From positions 113,638-177,637 of the IMG/VR virus record IMGVR_UViG_3300005537_000002: 64,000 nucleotides of DNA. One strand, 5' to 3'. Under the pieces are notes generated by a model that made no database searches, had not been told where the DNA came from, and worked only from the letters and a program-made list of their open reading frames with translations. This document shows positions 1-8,656 of this stretch, piece by piece. Each line of letters begins with the position of its first letter. Positions within the stretch are counted from its first letter, which is position 1. Both the position numbers and the translations under genes were made by a program. The DNA is from a virus.

Positions 1-26
1 ACGACGTAACACTCACGCAGGTAGAG

Positions 27-647
27 TTGGAAAAAGCTAATGCATACATGTACTCACGGAAGACCATTATGCACGACGATGGAGAGTTCTACTTCTATCA
101 CGGACTAAAAGGTGCACTACATCATGCTTTGCGTGTGGCAATTAACGATTACCACGAAGAGCACAGGATGGACTACGAACGCTTTATGAGTATGCCAACA
201 GCTAAGGAAGGCCGGCGTAAGACTATTCTGTACGCCGAACTAGACTCGGAAGGGCTTATGCCTATCTGTGCTGACTGGCAGACGACTCACCAGGAGTTGG
301 AAGACGTAGTTAGACGATGTCTAGAGACAAAGCCTTTCACTGACGATGACTTAGCAGACGCTCTCGTTTGGGGACTTCGCGCTCGTATGGTACTAGCTGT
401 GCAGAGAGTGATAGCCGAATGGAGACCAAAGCTAGAGGCGTTGACGTATACTGTTTGGCTTGCTAACCAGATTGACCTAGCTTGCCAACACATACCGACA
501 GACAGCGAACGGACGTTGGACATCGAGATCGTTGTAGAATGGATGCTATCGCAAGACAAGGCCAAAGTAATGGACCACTGTCTGCGTGGAGTACAGCCAT
601 ACTACGACACAGACGTTTGCGATCTGTGGTTTGCCTATTACAACTAA
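27..647 (+). CDS. Hypothetical protein, possibly 5'-partial
   Basis: A 206-residue product of no recognised family; it looks helical and acidic, with a histidine-rich N-terminal segment. The reading frame is open to the left edge of the window and the TTG at 27 has no good ribosome binding site, so the true start may lie outside. It heads a same-strand series of small genes and is followed by a perfect 14-bp hairpin. Confidence 0.65.
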   Translation: MEKANAYMYSRKTIMHDDGEFYFYHGLKGALHHALRVAINDYHEEHRMDYERFMSMPTAKEGRRKTILYAELDSEGLMPICADWQTTHQELEDVVRRCLETKPFTDDDLADALVWGLRARMVLAVQRVIAEWRPKLEALTYTVWLANQIDLACQHIPTDSERTLDIEIVVEWMLSQDKAKVMDHCLRGVQPYYDTDVCDLWFAYYN

Positions 648-660
648 GTACAGTTAGTTT

Positions 661-693
661 ACAGTGTAGAGTACGTAAAGTACTCTACACTGT
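661..693 (+). terminator. Perfect 14-bp hairpin after the first gene
   Basis: Arms ACAGTGTAGAGTAC (661-674) and its complement (680-693) flank a 5-nt loop. No U-tract follows, so it may act as an RNA processing or stability hairpin rather than an intrinsic terminator. A CTGTGCTA octamer begins at 690 in its 3' arm. Confidence 0.6.
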
Positions 694-713
694 GCTATGA
701 AGGGGGTATAAAC

Positions 714-935
714 ATGCCTTTATGGAAAGTCTCTGATTTCAAGTTGTATCGTGGGACATTTACAGACTCTGAAGGGTTTCACGCGGTTGTGTTCCATGCG
801 CTTGACGAGCTCAACGAGGTATATGTTCTTGGGGATGAGTACACTGACGCCAAGGATATAGAGGTCGAGTTGCATAAACAGCCTTCACTCTACGCCGACC
901 TGGAAATCGGTATCATTATTAAGGAGAGGGAGTAA
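714..935 (+). CDS. Hypothetical small acidic protein
   Basis: 73 residues, no recognised family. It has a GAAGGGGGT ribosome binding site ahead of ATG 714 and its stop lies 2 nt from the next start, so the two are translated from one message. The alternation of short hydrophobic and acidic stretches suggests a small beta-rich fold. Function unknown. Confidence 0.75.
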   Translation: MPLWKVSDFKLYRGTFTDSEGFHAVVFHALDELNEVYVLGDEYTDAKDIEVELHKQPSLYADLEIGIIIKERE

Positions 936-937
936 TT

Positions 938-1231
938 ATGCCGAATACAGCACTAGGCAATGAGTATTGGGATAAAGCTATCCCCTTTCCAGATGCAAGT
1001 CCGGAAGTGGACGTGTACACCAATATCCGAGGTATTGCGGACATGCACAACGGAGACGTAACCAAAGTTGTAGAGCACCTGAAAGTGCATATACTTGACC
1101 GGTGGCGAAAAGTGGCAAAGATTCCAGGCTTTGACCAGCAGTATTACGACAACTGGAACCGTCGAGTACAGTTGTTAGAGACTGAGATACAACATCTCGA
1201 ACAGCGACAGAAAGGGCACGCGAATGCCTAA
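938..1231 (+). CDS. Hypothetical protein with C-terminal coiled coil
   Basis: 97 residues. The last third (about 68-93) is a charged helix with heptad-like Leu/Ile spacing and probably forms a coiled coil. The ribosome binding site AAGGAGAGGGAG lies inside the end of the previous gene. It overlaps the next gene by 8 nt. No family recognised. Confidence 0.75.
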   Translation: MPNTALGNEYWDKAIPFPDASPEVDVYTNIRGIADMHNGDVTKVVEHLKVHILDRWRKVAKIPGFDQQYYDNWNRRVQLLETEIQHLEQRQKGHANA

Positions 1232-1679
1232 AACCGTAGAGCAGTTAGCGTTGGAGTTGGATGACGAAGAAGTACTGGCTGCGTATGCGTACTTGCAGTT
1301 CAACTCAGCCGTAGACAACGACTGTTGGTTGAGAGTCATTCTATCATGCGGTAACGAAGAGGACCGTACTTCGATTGAAGCCTATCTAGCGAAGCTATGG
1401 CCTAGCATACGACTGCCTTCAACTGACGACATGAGAGAGTTCGTCAAGCAGCAGTGGACTAAGTACCCACCGAAGGTACGGGAGACTCCTAGGTTCGTGC
1501 AAGCACAGTTGTATGTGGAGCTTATCAAAGAGGCTCAACAAGGTATCAAGATAGAACGTAACCTCAAACCTAACCCAAATCTAGAGCGCACGACACAACA
1601 GTATACGGATGCCATTGATAGATACCTGTGGTGGTTACGAGTCAATGGCTATGAAGTGGCTGACAGAGCTCATACTTAG
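1224..1679 (+). CDS. Hypothetical protein
   Basis: 151 residues, no recognised family. The N-terminus is acidic and helical, with tryptophan-rich patches in the second half. Its start overlaps the preceding gene, which points to translational coupling. The stop codon sits inside the loop of the hairpin at 1660-1690. Confidence 0.75.
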   Translation: MPKTVEQLALELDDEEVLAAYAYLQFNSAVDNDCWLRVILSCGNEEDRTSIEAYLAKLWPSIRLPSTDDMREFVKQQWTKYPPKVRETPRFVQAQLYVELIKEAQQGIKIERNLKPNPNLERTTQQYTDAIDRYLWWLRVNGYEVADRAHT

Positions 1680-1690
1680 GACTCTGTCAG
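1660..1690 (+). terminator. Hairpin spanning the end of the upstream gene
   Basis: CTGACAGAG (1660-1668) pairs perfectly with CTCTGTCAG (1682-1690) and includes the stop codon region of the preceding gene. No U-tract is present, so it may be a partial terminator or an mRNA-end stabiliser. Confidence 0.45.
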
Positions 1691-1709
1691 TAAGAAATGG
1701 AGGTCAACT

Positions 1710-2045
1710 ATGGGAGCGCTATTTGAGCGCCGACCGGAAAACGCTATTCCGAGGCACGTGAGAACTATGCTGCAAATGTTGTTAGACAACCAGCCGGAGT
1801 TTGCTGGTCGAACGTATCCTGGTATGCCAGATGAGATGTTAGGACCTCACTCGGCAAGCTTCGTAATGGAGTACCATGGACAGGCACTAGTTGTTACTGT
1901 CACTGACGTGGACTCTGTCGCACTAGCGAGGGAGGACGAAAGTGACATGCCCGAGTTTGTGGAGGCTCAGTTGTATCGTATGTGGGAGAACGGACCAACC
2001 GACGAACCCGTCGTACAACCACCACTCTGGTATGAGGAGGACTAA
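1710..2045 (+). CDS. Hypothetical protein
   Basis: 111 residues, no recognised family. A central beta-strand-like segment (about 50-70) is followed by an acidic tail. The leader TGGAGGTCAACT before ATG 1710 is a strong ribosome binding site. It is first of three genes that share closely similar GAGGACTAA-type start regions. Confidence 0.78.
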   Translation: MGALFERRPENAIPRHVRTMLQMLLDNQPEFAGRTYPGMPDEMLGPHSASFVMEYHGQALVVTVTDVDSVALAREDESDMPEFVEAQLYRMWENGPTDEPVVQPPLWYEED

Positions 2046-2048
2046 ACT

Positions 2049-2441
2049 ATGTCTAAGATCTCTTGGTACACACTACTAAGCCGTCTGAACGAATCTTGGT
2101 TAGAAGAGAATGACATGTTAGGAGAAGTAACTGAGATATACTTGCAAGAACCCGAACACAAGGTAGGAGATATGGTAGCACTCTTCTACCACCTACTCGA
2201 CTGTGGTGATGACTTTTTCTGCCACTCGGATAGACATAACCCAGCTTATGCTGCTGAGAACGCTCTTACCAGCGACGGAGACGAAGTTATCCGATTCACA
2301 TTCCCCAACGGTAGCGAGTTTTACCTGACAGTAAGTAAAACTCCACCGGAAGGAGTCTCTACTGCATTCGAAAACACGTTCGACAGAGGTTCTAGCTACC
2401 GTACCGAGGAGTTGCTAGAACGACTCGGTTGGGAGGACTAA
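2049..2441 (+). CDS. Hypothetical acidic protein
   Basis: 130 residues, strongly acidic, no recognised family. ATG 2049 follows a GAGGAGGACTAA leader overlapping the end of the previous gene. Its N-terminus (serine-tryptophan then LxRLxExW) resembles that of the next gene, so the two may be distant paralogues. Confidence 0.78.
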   Translation: MSKISWYTLLSRLNESWLEENDMLGEVTEIYLQEPEHKVGDMVALFYHLLDCGDDFFCHSDRHNPAYAAENALTSDGDEVIRFTFPNGSEFYLTVSKTPPEGVSTAFENTFDRGSSYRTEELLERLGWED

Positions 2442-2444
2442 GCT

Positions 2445-2720
2445 ATGTCTAGACGAAGTTGGAAACGTATACCACTCCGACAACGCTTGGAGGAAGCTTG
2501 GCAGTCGAACCCATGGTACGAACAATCGCTGTACACGTACAGGCTGTATACGAGTGAGGACGATACTTGGAGCTTCCAACAGCACCCGTTGCCGGAACGT
2601 TGCGGTCAGTGTCAGGAACTCTCCGGTTGGTGGGATCCGAGAATCGGTACATACCACTGTGCTAATTGCGGGTCGTACCGAACTCAACTTGCTATACAGG
2701 GCATCGTTTGGGTGCTATAG
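2445..2720 (+). CDS. Small zinc-ribbon protein
   Basis: 91 residues. Cys53, Cys56, Cys72 and Cys75 form a CxxC-x15-CxxC zinc ribbon, a fold known for nucleic-acid or protein binding. The basic N-terminus (about 1-20) resembles that of the preceding gene. It has a strong GGGAGGACTAA leader. Role unknown; this is the last gene before a promoter. Confidence 0.78.
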   Translation: MSRRSWKRIPLRQRLEEAWQSNPWYEQSLYTYRLYTSEDDTWSFQQHPLPERCGQCQELSGWWDPRIGTYHCANCGSYRTQLAIQGIVWVL

Positions 2721-2730
2721 TATAGGCCTC

Positions 2731-2760
2731 TTGTTTTCAGTGGGAGGTTTATATTATAAT
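2731..2760 (+). promoter_or_regulatory. Sigma70-like promoter
   Basis: TTGTTT (2731-2736), an 18-nt spacer and TATAAT (2755-2760), followed by a conserved AT-rich stretch. It lies between the zinc-ribbon gene and the gene at 2801. Confidence 0.75.
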
Positions 2761-2800
2761 ATAATATATAAATGAACTTACAATACACGAAGGAGGGATC

Positions 2801-3451
2801 ATGCTACTACTACGCATACACGTACCAAGTAAAGAGGAGGGGGATCGGTTTCACCATACGGGGCCTACTGACAAGATGGTGGAAGGTGTACGACTATATG
2901 GCACGTTTGGTGTCATTACTAGAGAAGACAAACCCACTTCAGTGGGGTATCGCGGTGGTGGGAGTTACGAGTCTGACGATAGTTATGTAGGATCTGCAGA
3001 CATCACTTGCGACGACGACCAGATAGAGGCTACCTTCCAGTGGTTGCACTCCAACGGCTTTTGGAACGTAACGATAGAAGATGCTGGCTTCTATGTCGAA
3101 CATGATCAACGAGAGGCCGACCGGAAAGCACAATTGCAATGGAAGAAGGACCACGCAACTGAACTGTTGGACCAGATCGTTACGATAGCCGTAGCAGAAG
3201 AACACCAAGCAGTATACAGACTTCCTTACCGGTGCATCTACGAAGTTATGTTGAGAGCATCAGTTAACTTCTCGATTCCAGACGATGAGGACGATCCGAA
3301 CAGTTCAACACACCCACTTACTCCCGCGGAGTTCTTTGAGATGCTCGACGAAGTCGGTTTGTGTAACCGGTGGTTCCGACTAAGTAACGCATTGTACGAA
3401 GCCGACTGGCAACAGTATAAAGTAGCTGACATTAACCACTGGGTTGTATAG
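2801..3451 (+). CDS. Hypothetical protein
   Basis: 216 residues, no recognised family. ATG 2801 follows GAAGGAGGGATC and is the first gene after the promoter at 2731. The N-terminal 70 residues look beta-rich and the middle (about 100-150) helical and charged. An in-frame-shifted ORF beginning at 2772 is a shadow. Confidence 0.75.
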   Translation: MLLLRIHVPSKEEGDRFHHTGPTDKMVEGVRLYGTFGVITREDKPTSVGYRGGGSYESDDSYVGSADITCDDDQIEATFQWLHSNGFWNVTIEDAGFYVEHDQREADRKAQLQWKKDHATELLDQIVTIAVAEEHQAVYRLPYRCIYEVMLRASVNFSIPDDEDDPNSSTHPLTPAEFFEMLDEVGLCNRWFRLSNALYEADWQQYKVADINHWVV

Positions 3452-3469
3452 ATATGGAGTCTAGCCGTG

Positions 3470-3808
3470 ATGAGTGAACGCGAAGATGCCCGATCAGAGG
3501 AGTACGTAGAGTTACCCCTACCGAAGCGTATCTACTATCAAATGTTGGATGCTGTTTCTCGTGTTTTGAAAAGAGATATGACTGACACCGAGTGGTATGC
3601 AGCCGGTAGACCTATGCTTGCAGCAGAAGTCCCACCCAGACGTACTCGCAAGGTGTATAACACATCGTACTGCAGACATTGCAACCGAAATAAAGTTGCA
3701 AGTTGGTCAAAGACCAAACTCTGTAGGTCTTGTAGGCAGCTACACTACACCCGGGGTTGGCCTACCGAAGCTCCGAATACTGTAGAGGAGTCCAACGATG
3801 TTCAGTAG
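3470..3808 (+). CDS. Zinc-ribbon protein
   Basis: 112 residues. Cys68, Cys71, Cys85 and Cys88 form two CxxC knuckles in a basic C-terminal half, the pattern of a nucleic-acid-binding zinc ribbon. The N-terminal half is helical. ATG 3470 is preferred over the overlapping GTG at 3467. It overlaps the next gene by 11 nt. Confidence 0.75.
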   Translation: MSEREDARSEEYVELPLPKRIYYQMLDAVSRVLKRDMTDTEWYAAGRPMLAAEVPPRRTRKVYNTSYCRHCNRNKVASWSKTKLCRSCRQLHYTRGWPTEAPNTVEESNDVQ

Positions 3809-4205
3809 TAGGGATAACCGGTTGCACGCACGTTATATCAACGGTATACCCGTGGGTGAGTGGTTGATGCAACAGCCAGAGTGGGTAGAGGTGTTTGAGC
3901 GTATTAAGCCGACCTACTTAGGTATGACAGTGACTTGCCGCTATAATGGGTACGACGAGTCGACAAGTACTTACTACACTCGTAGGTCTACTGTCGTGGA
4001 TGTGGATATGGGGGCTCACGGTAATGGAGTCTGGTTGGTCGTTGCAAGTAGGGAGTTTGGTAAGTTAGTACGATTGCCGGGATATGCAATCGTCGTAAGG
4101 AATAGACTTATTAAGACTTACCTCGACGATTTGGATCGAGAGCGTAGAGCTAGGTACTTACTACGTTCGCAATTACATGTAGCTGTCGATGTACCAATGG
4201 ACTAG
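3798..4205 (+). CDS. Hypothetical protein
   Basis: 135 residues, no recognised family. The centre (about 45-95) is beta-rich and the C-terminus a basic helix (RERRARYLLRSQ). ATG 3798 lies inside the end of the previous gene behind GTAGAGGAG, so translation is probably coupled. Confidence 0.75.
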   Translation: MFSSRDNRLHARYINGIPVGEWLMQQPEWVEVFERIKPTYLGMTVTCRYNGYDESTSTYYTRRSTVVDVDMGAHGNGVWLVVASREFGKLVRLPGYAIVVRNRLIKTYLDDLDRERRARYLLRSQLHVAVDVPMD

Positions 4206-4229
4206 TCACTGTGCTAGAGGAGGTCAACT

Positions 4230-4634
4230 ATGACACTGGAAGAACTGAACGAACGGTTACCGGAAGAGTTGAGAAGCCGTACGTTAGAGGGAATCAACGA
4301 ACGCATCATCAACCATCCAGCGTTGGGGGTTACATATTGTATCTCGCAAGGGCAATTGGACCGTACAATTGCGGGAGATGAGTGGTCAGAGTACGCGAGT
4401 AACTTAGTCTTAGCCGACATTCAGCAGGAGGTTGTGGCAGCTCGAATGCGTCTGTTCTTAGGAGACATCTTCTCGAAGATGGTTGAGTTCGGTGCCGAAC
4501 TTATCGAACTGGAAGCTGATAGATGGCGTCGGCTACTAGACTACAACGGAGACTGGACGAGTTCTCTCAACTATGATAACGATTGGTTTGCTGTGAGACT
4601 TAGTAAAGAGCTTGAAAAGAAGGGGTTACTATGA
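4230..4634 (+). CDS. Hypothetical helical protein
   Basis: 134 residues, no recognised family. It is helical with several tryptophans. The start region AGGAGGTCAACT is shared with other early genes, and a CTGTGCTA octamer lies at 4209 just upstream. It overlaps the next gene by 4 nt (ATGA-type coupling). Confidence 0.77.
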   Translation: MTLEELNERLPEELRSRTLEGINERIINHPALGVTYCISQGQLDRTIAGDEWSEYASNLVLADIQQEVVAARMRLFLGDIFSKMVEFGAELIELEADRWRRLLDYNGDWTSSLNYDNDWFAVRLSKELEKKGLL

Positions 4635-4963
4635 GTGACAATCCGTATGAGTTGCGTAGTTTTGATCGAGAAGCACTGATAAAGGCAGTGCAACCCGAAC
4701 ATCCGGATGAGTTTAGCGCGTATTACTACTTGATGGAGCAGGCAGGCTTGTTCCGATGGCTGGCATTCGAGACAGATGAAATGTCTACCGCAGCTCAGGA
4801 GCAGGTCGCGGAGACATTTGAGAGCGTTGCCGCAGCAAAAATCTGCTGCTTTGACTTTGACTCTGTGTCAACAGACTGCAACCTGCTACTAGTTTATACT
4901 GACACCCAGTTACATAGCGTACTAACGCACGCGTGTCAGTACTACGAAGAGGAGGTCGAGTAG
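4631..4963 (+). CDS. Hypothetical acidic protein
   Basis: 110 residues, strongly acidic, with three cysteines in the second half that do not form a clear metal site. No recognised family. It starts within the stop region of the preceding gene (ATGA overlap). Confidence 0.75.
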   Translation: MSDNPYELRSFDREALIKAVQPEHPDEFSAYYYLMEQAGLFRWLAFETDEMSTAAQEQVAETFESVAAAKICCFDFDSVSTDCNLLLVYTDTQLHSVLTHACQYYEEEVE

Positions 4964-4969
4964 ACTACT

Positions 4970-5293
4970 ATGCAGACCGGCGGATATGAAGGGTACACGC
5001 TACGCAAGTTCGATTACGTCGACGTACGTGAGATCACTGGCAGATACGAGATGAGCCTTGAGGATTGCCAAGCATATGTACAAGGGCATATACAAGTAGA
5101 CGTCACCATACCTTTTAGTGCAGAAGTCGTAGGTAAGGTAGGGGTAGTAAGAAAGGTTGCAGAAGTAATAGAGTACCTAAGGCCGGACCTTATATGCTTT
5201 CAGTACGTCGTAGTAGGAGGTGCCTTGTTAGTAATCGCCCATCGCAACGGATCGTTCGCTAGACAACTGCTACAAAGGTGTACGTATGAGTGA
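4970..5293 (+). CDS. Hypothetical protein
   Basis: 107 residues, no recognised family. A valine-rich beta-like stretch occupies about residues 38-90. Ribosome binding site GAGGAGGTCGAG lies in the end of the previous gene. It overlaps the next gene by 8 nt. Confidence 0.73.
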   Translation: MQTGGYEGYTLRKFDYVDVREITGRYEMSLEDCQAYVQGHIQVDVTIPFSAEVVGKVGVVRKVAEVIEYLRPDLICFQYVVVGGALLVIAHRNGSFARQLLQRCTYE

Positions 5294-5681
5294 CAGGCTA
5301 GACGACGAGTATGCTAAGGCTGTAGAAGACCTAGCCCGATCGGAGTTGCGAGGAGAGGTTACTGCAGAGGAGTTGGTGTGGCTGTACTCTAACCTACAGT
5401 GGTGGCGAGATGCTCTCCAACGCATTTACGAAGACCAAATGAGGTTTATCGAGTCGATGGCTCGATCGATGGAGTCCATCGGCAAGATAAAGAAGGGAAG
5501 TGACACGCAACGGACGTCACAGGAAGCTAGAGAACGGAAGTCTGCTCTCTTCAACCGTATTAAAAGTCGTAAGCGTTACCTGGAGTGTATCAAAGCACGT
5601 AAGTTGACGGTAGACAACTACATCTACATACGAAACCGACAAGCACAGATCTCGGACGCAGAAGGGGACGACAATGGGTAG
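5286..5681 (+). CDS. Hypothetical basic coiled-coil protein
   Basis: 131 residues. From about residue 45 onward the chain is helical, basic and rich in Arg/Lys, consistent with a coiled coil or nucleic-acid-binding helix. No recognised family. It overlaps both neighbours by 8 nt. Confidence 0.75.
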   Translation: MSDRLDDEYAKAVEDLARSELRGEVTAEELVWLYSNLQWWRDALQRIYEDQMRFIESMARSMESIGKIKKGSDTQRTSQEARERKSALFNRIKSRKRYLECIKARKLTVDNYIYIRNRQAQISDAEGDDNG

Positions 5682-5994
5682 AGAAGACCCTAGAACAGAT
5701 CCTTATGAATCATATTATGGAGAAGAACCGTTTGACAAGACTCCCTATACTCGATCAGAGGAGTTTCAGTCGGCTCTGGATAGCTCTGACTGTAAGGGGG
5801 TTGAAGAGGCACACGCTTTAGGTTTAGCACAGTTGTATGAGCTGCAGGACGAAGTTAACGACGCTATTAGGATAGCTATTGCAAAGAAGGTGATGAAAGT
5901 ACTCGGTCGTATGTTGACTGAGGACGAGCAGGAAGATCTTAGAGACTGGTACGTGTCCGAGACTAGATGGCTGATAGGAGTTATAGAAAGCTAG
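5674..5994 (+). CDS. Hypothetical acidic protein, paralogue of the next gene
   Basis: 106 residues. It shares an MGR start, an acidic N-terminal half and a helical C-terminal half with the downstream product: an Ala-rich helix, then a leucine-arginine-methionine-leucine run and an acidic turn. Tandem duplication is likely. Function unknown. Confidence 0.75.
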   Translation: MGREDPRTDPYESYYGEEPFDKTPYTRSEEFQSALDSSDCKGVEEAHALGLAQLYELQDEVNDAIRIAIAKKVMKVLGRMLTEDEQEDLRDWYVSETRWLIGVIES

Positions 5995-6008
5995 GAGGGA
6001 AATCGACA

Positions 6009-6308
6009 ATGGGTAGAGACATTGATCCGGACGAGTATGAGTACGAGCGACCTACGGATTTGGATGAGGCGTTAAAGACCGTAGGAGATCTACCGACAGT
6101 TAAGGATGCTGAAGAAGTGGCATTCGGTCGCCTAGCGGAAGCAGCTGGAGTAGCAGATGAGTATATAAGGGACGTAATAGTACGCGAACTGTCCGCCATG
6201 TTGCAACGTACACTGAGTAGGGAGGAGGTTGACGACGTAATGGAGTGGGTGCAGTCTAGTCTCCCGTCAGTTGGTTGGAGCATAGTTAGCAGAAGAGACG
6301 GAGTATAG
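6009..6308 (+). CDS. Hypothetical acidic protein, paralogue of the upstream gene
   Basis: 99 residues. ATG 6009 behind TAGGAGGGAAATC is preferred to an earlier in-frame start at 5967 that overlaps the previous gene. Its helical C-terminal half aligns with that of the gene at 5674. No recognised family. Confidence 0.75.
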   Translation: MGRDIDPDEYEYERPTDLDEALKTVGDLPTVKDAEEVAFGRLAEAAGVADEYIRDVIVRELSAMLQRTLSREEVDDVMEWVQSSLPSVGWSIVSRRDGV

Positions 6309-6310
6309 CC

Positions 6311-6838
6311 ATGATGAGGGTGAGTGAGTTGTTACACTCACTACAAGCTCTAAAAGAGGACGAACAGTTCTCTACGCTATATCCACTTATGTTAGGTATT
6401 AGCGGACCGTATAGCTTCCAGACTAGAAGAGGGCGACGACAGTACTACACGACACTGCAGGGCATAGCTGACATAGCAGACGACGACACTGTGCTAGGCC
6501 ACAAAACTGGAGATTTCTTTAGCGAGGCAGATAGAGAGTCCGCCGGCGAGTACGAGATCGGCATCGAGCGGTTGGTGTATATTATAGGTAATATGGTACC
6601 CAACGCTGAAGATGCTATGACCGTGTCTGAAGCCGAGCGTAAGTTAGCACAGCTGTGTAAGTACGGTTTAGGGAACGCTGGCGTGGTATTGATACTGGAC
6701 TGTGACGAGGACGTACCTTGTACGGAGGTTGCGTCAGTGGCAGTAAGTAATGGTCGAGTAGAGCTAGTTTCGACTGGAGCTACCAGTTGGTGTCACATCG
6801 GCTTACAGAACTGGTCGAGGTTTCAGAGGAGGATGTAA
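6311..6838 (+). CDS. Hypothetical protein
   Basis: 175 residues, no recognised family. ATG 6311 and 6314 are alternative starts. A beta-like segment near 120-150 holds two cysteines flanking an acidic patch. It carries a CTGTGCTA octamer (6489) and an inverse copy (6646) within the coding sequence. Confidence 0.76.
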   Translation: MMRVSELLHSLQALKEDEQFSTLYPLMLGISGPYSFQTRRGRRQYYTTLQGIADIADDDTVLGHKTGDFFSEADRESAGEYEIGIERLVYIIGNMVPNAEDAMTVSEAERKLAQLCKYGLGNAGVVLILDCDEDVPCTEVASVAVSNGRVELVSTGATSWCHIGLQNWSRFQRRM

Positions 6839-6873
6839 GAGTATATGTCACACTACGATGATTAAGGAGAAGT

Positions 6874-7269
6874 ATGTCGTATAATAACAGTCGAGGACCT
6901 AGGAGAATACCTCTGACATGGTTTGAGTTGAAATCAATCACTCCTCAACCTCTATTACATAAGGGTACAGTATATGCACAACAGTTAACTGGTACACACT
7001 TCGATCCTGAGAGATGCTCAACTCAAGCATGGCGTGAGTGGGCTTATGATGCCATGCTTGTCGGCATTCGAAGAGCCTTTTGCGAGGAGCTGATTGAACG
7101 CTTACAGAAAGTTGCACTAGAGTACACTACTCAAACACACCAGCACATTAGTGCTTTCCAAGTACTGTATAGTGTCGGGAACGACAACTTGTTCCCGGAT
7201 AACTTAGGAGTCGACCTAGATAGGGACATTGGCGACAACATCTGGCGTCGAGTATCCCGACCTGACTAG
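6874..7269 (+). CDS. Hypothetical protein, last gene of the operon
   Basis: 131 residues, no recognised family; mixed helices with aromatic residues. The leader TAAGGAGAAGT precedes ATG 6874. It is followed after 5 nt by a strong terminator hairpin. Confidence 0.77.
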   Translation: MSYNNSRGPRRIPLTWFELKSITPQPLLHKGTVYAQQLTGTHFDPERCSTQAWREWAYDAMLVGIRRAFCEELIERLQKVALEYTTQTHQHISAFQVLYSVGNDNLFPDNLGVDLDRDIGDNIWRRVSRPD

Positions 7270-7274
7270 GTCCA

Positions 7275-7310
7275 CAAGAGGCCGAAAGCTATTATACTTT
7301 CGGCCTCTTG
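7275..7310 (+). terminator. Terminator hairpin fused to the next promoter
   Basis: A perfect 14-bp stem, CAAGAGGCCGAAAG (7275-7288) with its complement (7297-7310), is followed by TTTTC. The end of the 3' arm and its U-tract also provide the -35 box TTGTTT of the next promoter. Confidence 0.8.
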
Positions 7311-7337
7311 TTTTCGATTGGGTGAATATTTTATAAT
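7308..7337 (+). promoter_or_regulatory. Sigma70-like promoter overlapping a terminator
   Basis: TTGTTT (7308-7313), 18-nt spacer, TATAAT (7332-7337), then the conserved AT-rich tail. Drives the operon beginning at 7385. Confidence 0.8.
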
Positions 7338-7384
7338 ATATTATATAAATATAATTCTTTCACACCTAACGAAAGGGGTAGCTA

Positions 7385-7696
7385 ATGAATACACTAGTTG
7401 GTACAGTTACGGACATCTCTCCGCGGAGGCTTAGGCTTTCACTCATTCGCGGCGGTGGACCTATCGGTACGCCATTGGTTGTAGTCGAGATGTCCGTAGA
7501 GGACCCCTACCGATCTTACTTTGGAGTGAGTTCACGGCAGGAGTTCTGGGGTAGCCGATGGGATGAGATTGCAGCCCCACAAGATATTCAGGTCGGTACG
7601 CGAGTGCGTATCGGTCTCAACCCCATCGGTATCCCGATGGACATTCGAAAGGAGGCACTGAGTGAGACAAACACCATCGACCCCCGAGTTCTTTGA
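7385..7696 (+). CDS. Hypothetical beta-rich protein
   Basis: 103 residues with an OB-like alternation of short strands (LVGTVTDISPRRLRLSLI at 4-21, then GTRVRIGLNPIG near 72). The fold assignment is only a suspicion. Ribosome binding site GAAAGGGGTAGCTA. It overlaps the next gene by 35 nt. Confidence 0.76.
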   Translation: MNTLVGTVTDISPRRLRLSLIRGGGPIGTPLVVVEMSVEDPYRSYFGVSSRQEFWGSRWDEIAAPQDIQVGTRVRIGLNPIGIPMDIRKEALSETNTIDPRVL

Positions 7697-8027
7697 TCAG
7701 TGGGTACAGAGCTTTGCTAGGCGTGGAGAGCGGCCACGACACTGGAACGTTCCACCGGAGCATCCGCGTCTAGTAGAGTTATGCACTCTGCTCGGAACAG
7801 AGGTGAGTGATATAGCGGTCATTCACAGTATACAGTCAGAACCACCGGAGGAGTGTCGCACATCAAAAAGTGGGCGGAGGTACTCAATGCAAATTGGGTC
7901 TCGTGTGACATGGAAGATGGGGTATGACTTCCGAACGGCTGCTCCATACGCCTTCGTATGGCTTGATGGAGAGCAGGTCGTCTACAGATGGCCACAACAA
8001 GGCCAGTCATCACACTGGCTAGATTAA
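7662..8027 (+). CDS. Hypothetical protein (GTG start)
   Basis: 121 residues, no recognised family. GTG 7662 is chosen because AAAGGAGGCACTGA lies directly before it. It overlaps the previous gene by 35 nt in another frame. The C-terminal half is beta-like and tryptophan-rich. Confidence 0.7.
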   Translation: MRQTPSTPEFFDQWVQSFARRGERPRHWNVPPEHPRLVELCTLLGTEVSDIAVIHSIQSEPPEECRTSKSGRRYSMQIGSRVTWKMGYDFRTAAPYAFVWLDGEQVVYRWPQQGQSSHWLD

Positions 8028-8062
8028 ATGCTAGTTTATGTTGTTTAGTAGGGAGAACCAAC

Positions 8063-8656
8063 TTGAGAGAGGACGAGCTAAAAGCTCTATACGACGAACT
8101 GGTAGGCGTCGCTAAGTTCTCAGTCATGAGAGCGTTGCTAGACGTAGCGGATAACAACGGAAGTAGATGGAGTGAGGACCTAGCAGACACCTGCTACTCG
8201 ATGACGGAGCAAGAGGCTGAAGGATTAGCACAGGTGTTTGTCGAGGATCCGGTTGGTGACATGCTAGTCTACTTCACGGACGAGCTTAGACACCTGATAA
8301 GGAAATATACCCACAAACCAGTCGAGGTAGTTGAGCGTGAAGGCTTTACTATCGGAGACCACATGGCAGTGGACGGTAGCGTAGAGGTACGCTACTATAC
8401 CATTGCTGGACCAGGGGTGTACACGAAGTCTTCAGCTGGTTTACAGCACTGCCTCGACGTGTTACGAGCACAGCCAGACCTCACTGTGCTACCAAACCGA
8501 AATGGGATTTATCAGGCCTATGTCAGTTGCAGTCTGATACAACGACCCTCACTAGACGCCCTGCGGAGCTATATCGGAGGCATACTTGTTGAGGCGGGCA
8601 TCCAGCCACTACAGACAAGTATCGTCTTGCAGTTTGGAGGAGAGCCGTATGAATAA
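8063..8656 (+). CDS. Hypothetical protein (TTG start)
   Basis: 197 residues, no recognised family. TTG 8063, behind GTAGGGAGAACCAAC, avoids the 40-nt overlap that ATG 7988 would create; the longer form cannot be excluded. The N-terminal half is helical and acidic, the C-terminal half beta-rich. Confidence 0.7.
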   Translation: MREDELKALYDELVGVAKFSVMRALLDVADNNGSRWSEDLADTCYSMTEQEAEGLAQVFVEDPVGDMLVYFTDELRHLIRKYTHKPVEVVEREGFTIGDHMAVDGSVEVRYYTIAGPGVYTKSSAGLQHCLDVLRAQPDLTVLPNRNGIYQAYVSCSLIQRPSLDALRSYIGGILVEAGIQPLQTSIVLQFGGEPYE

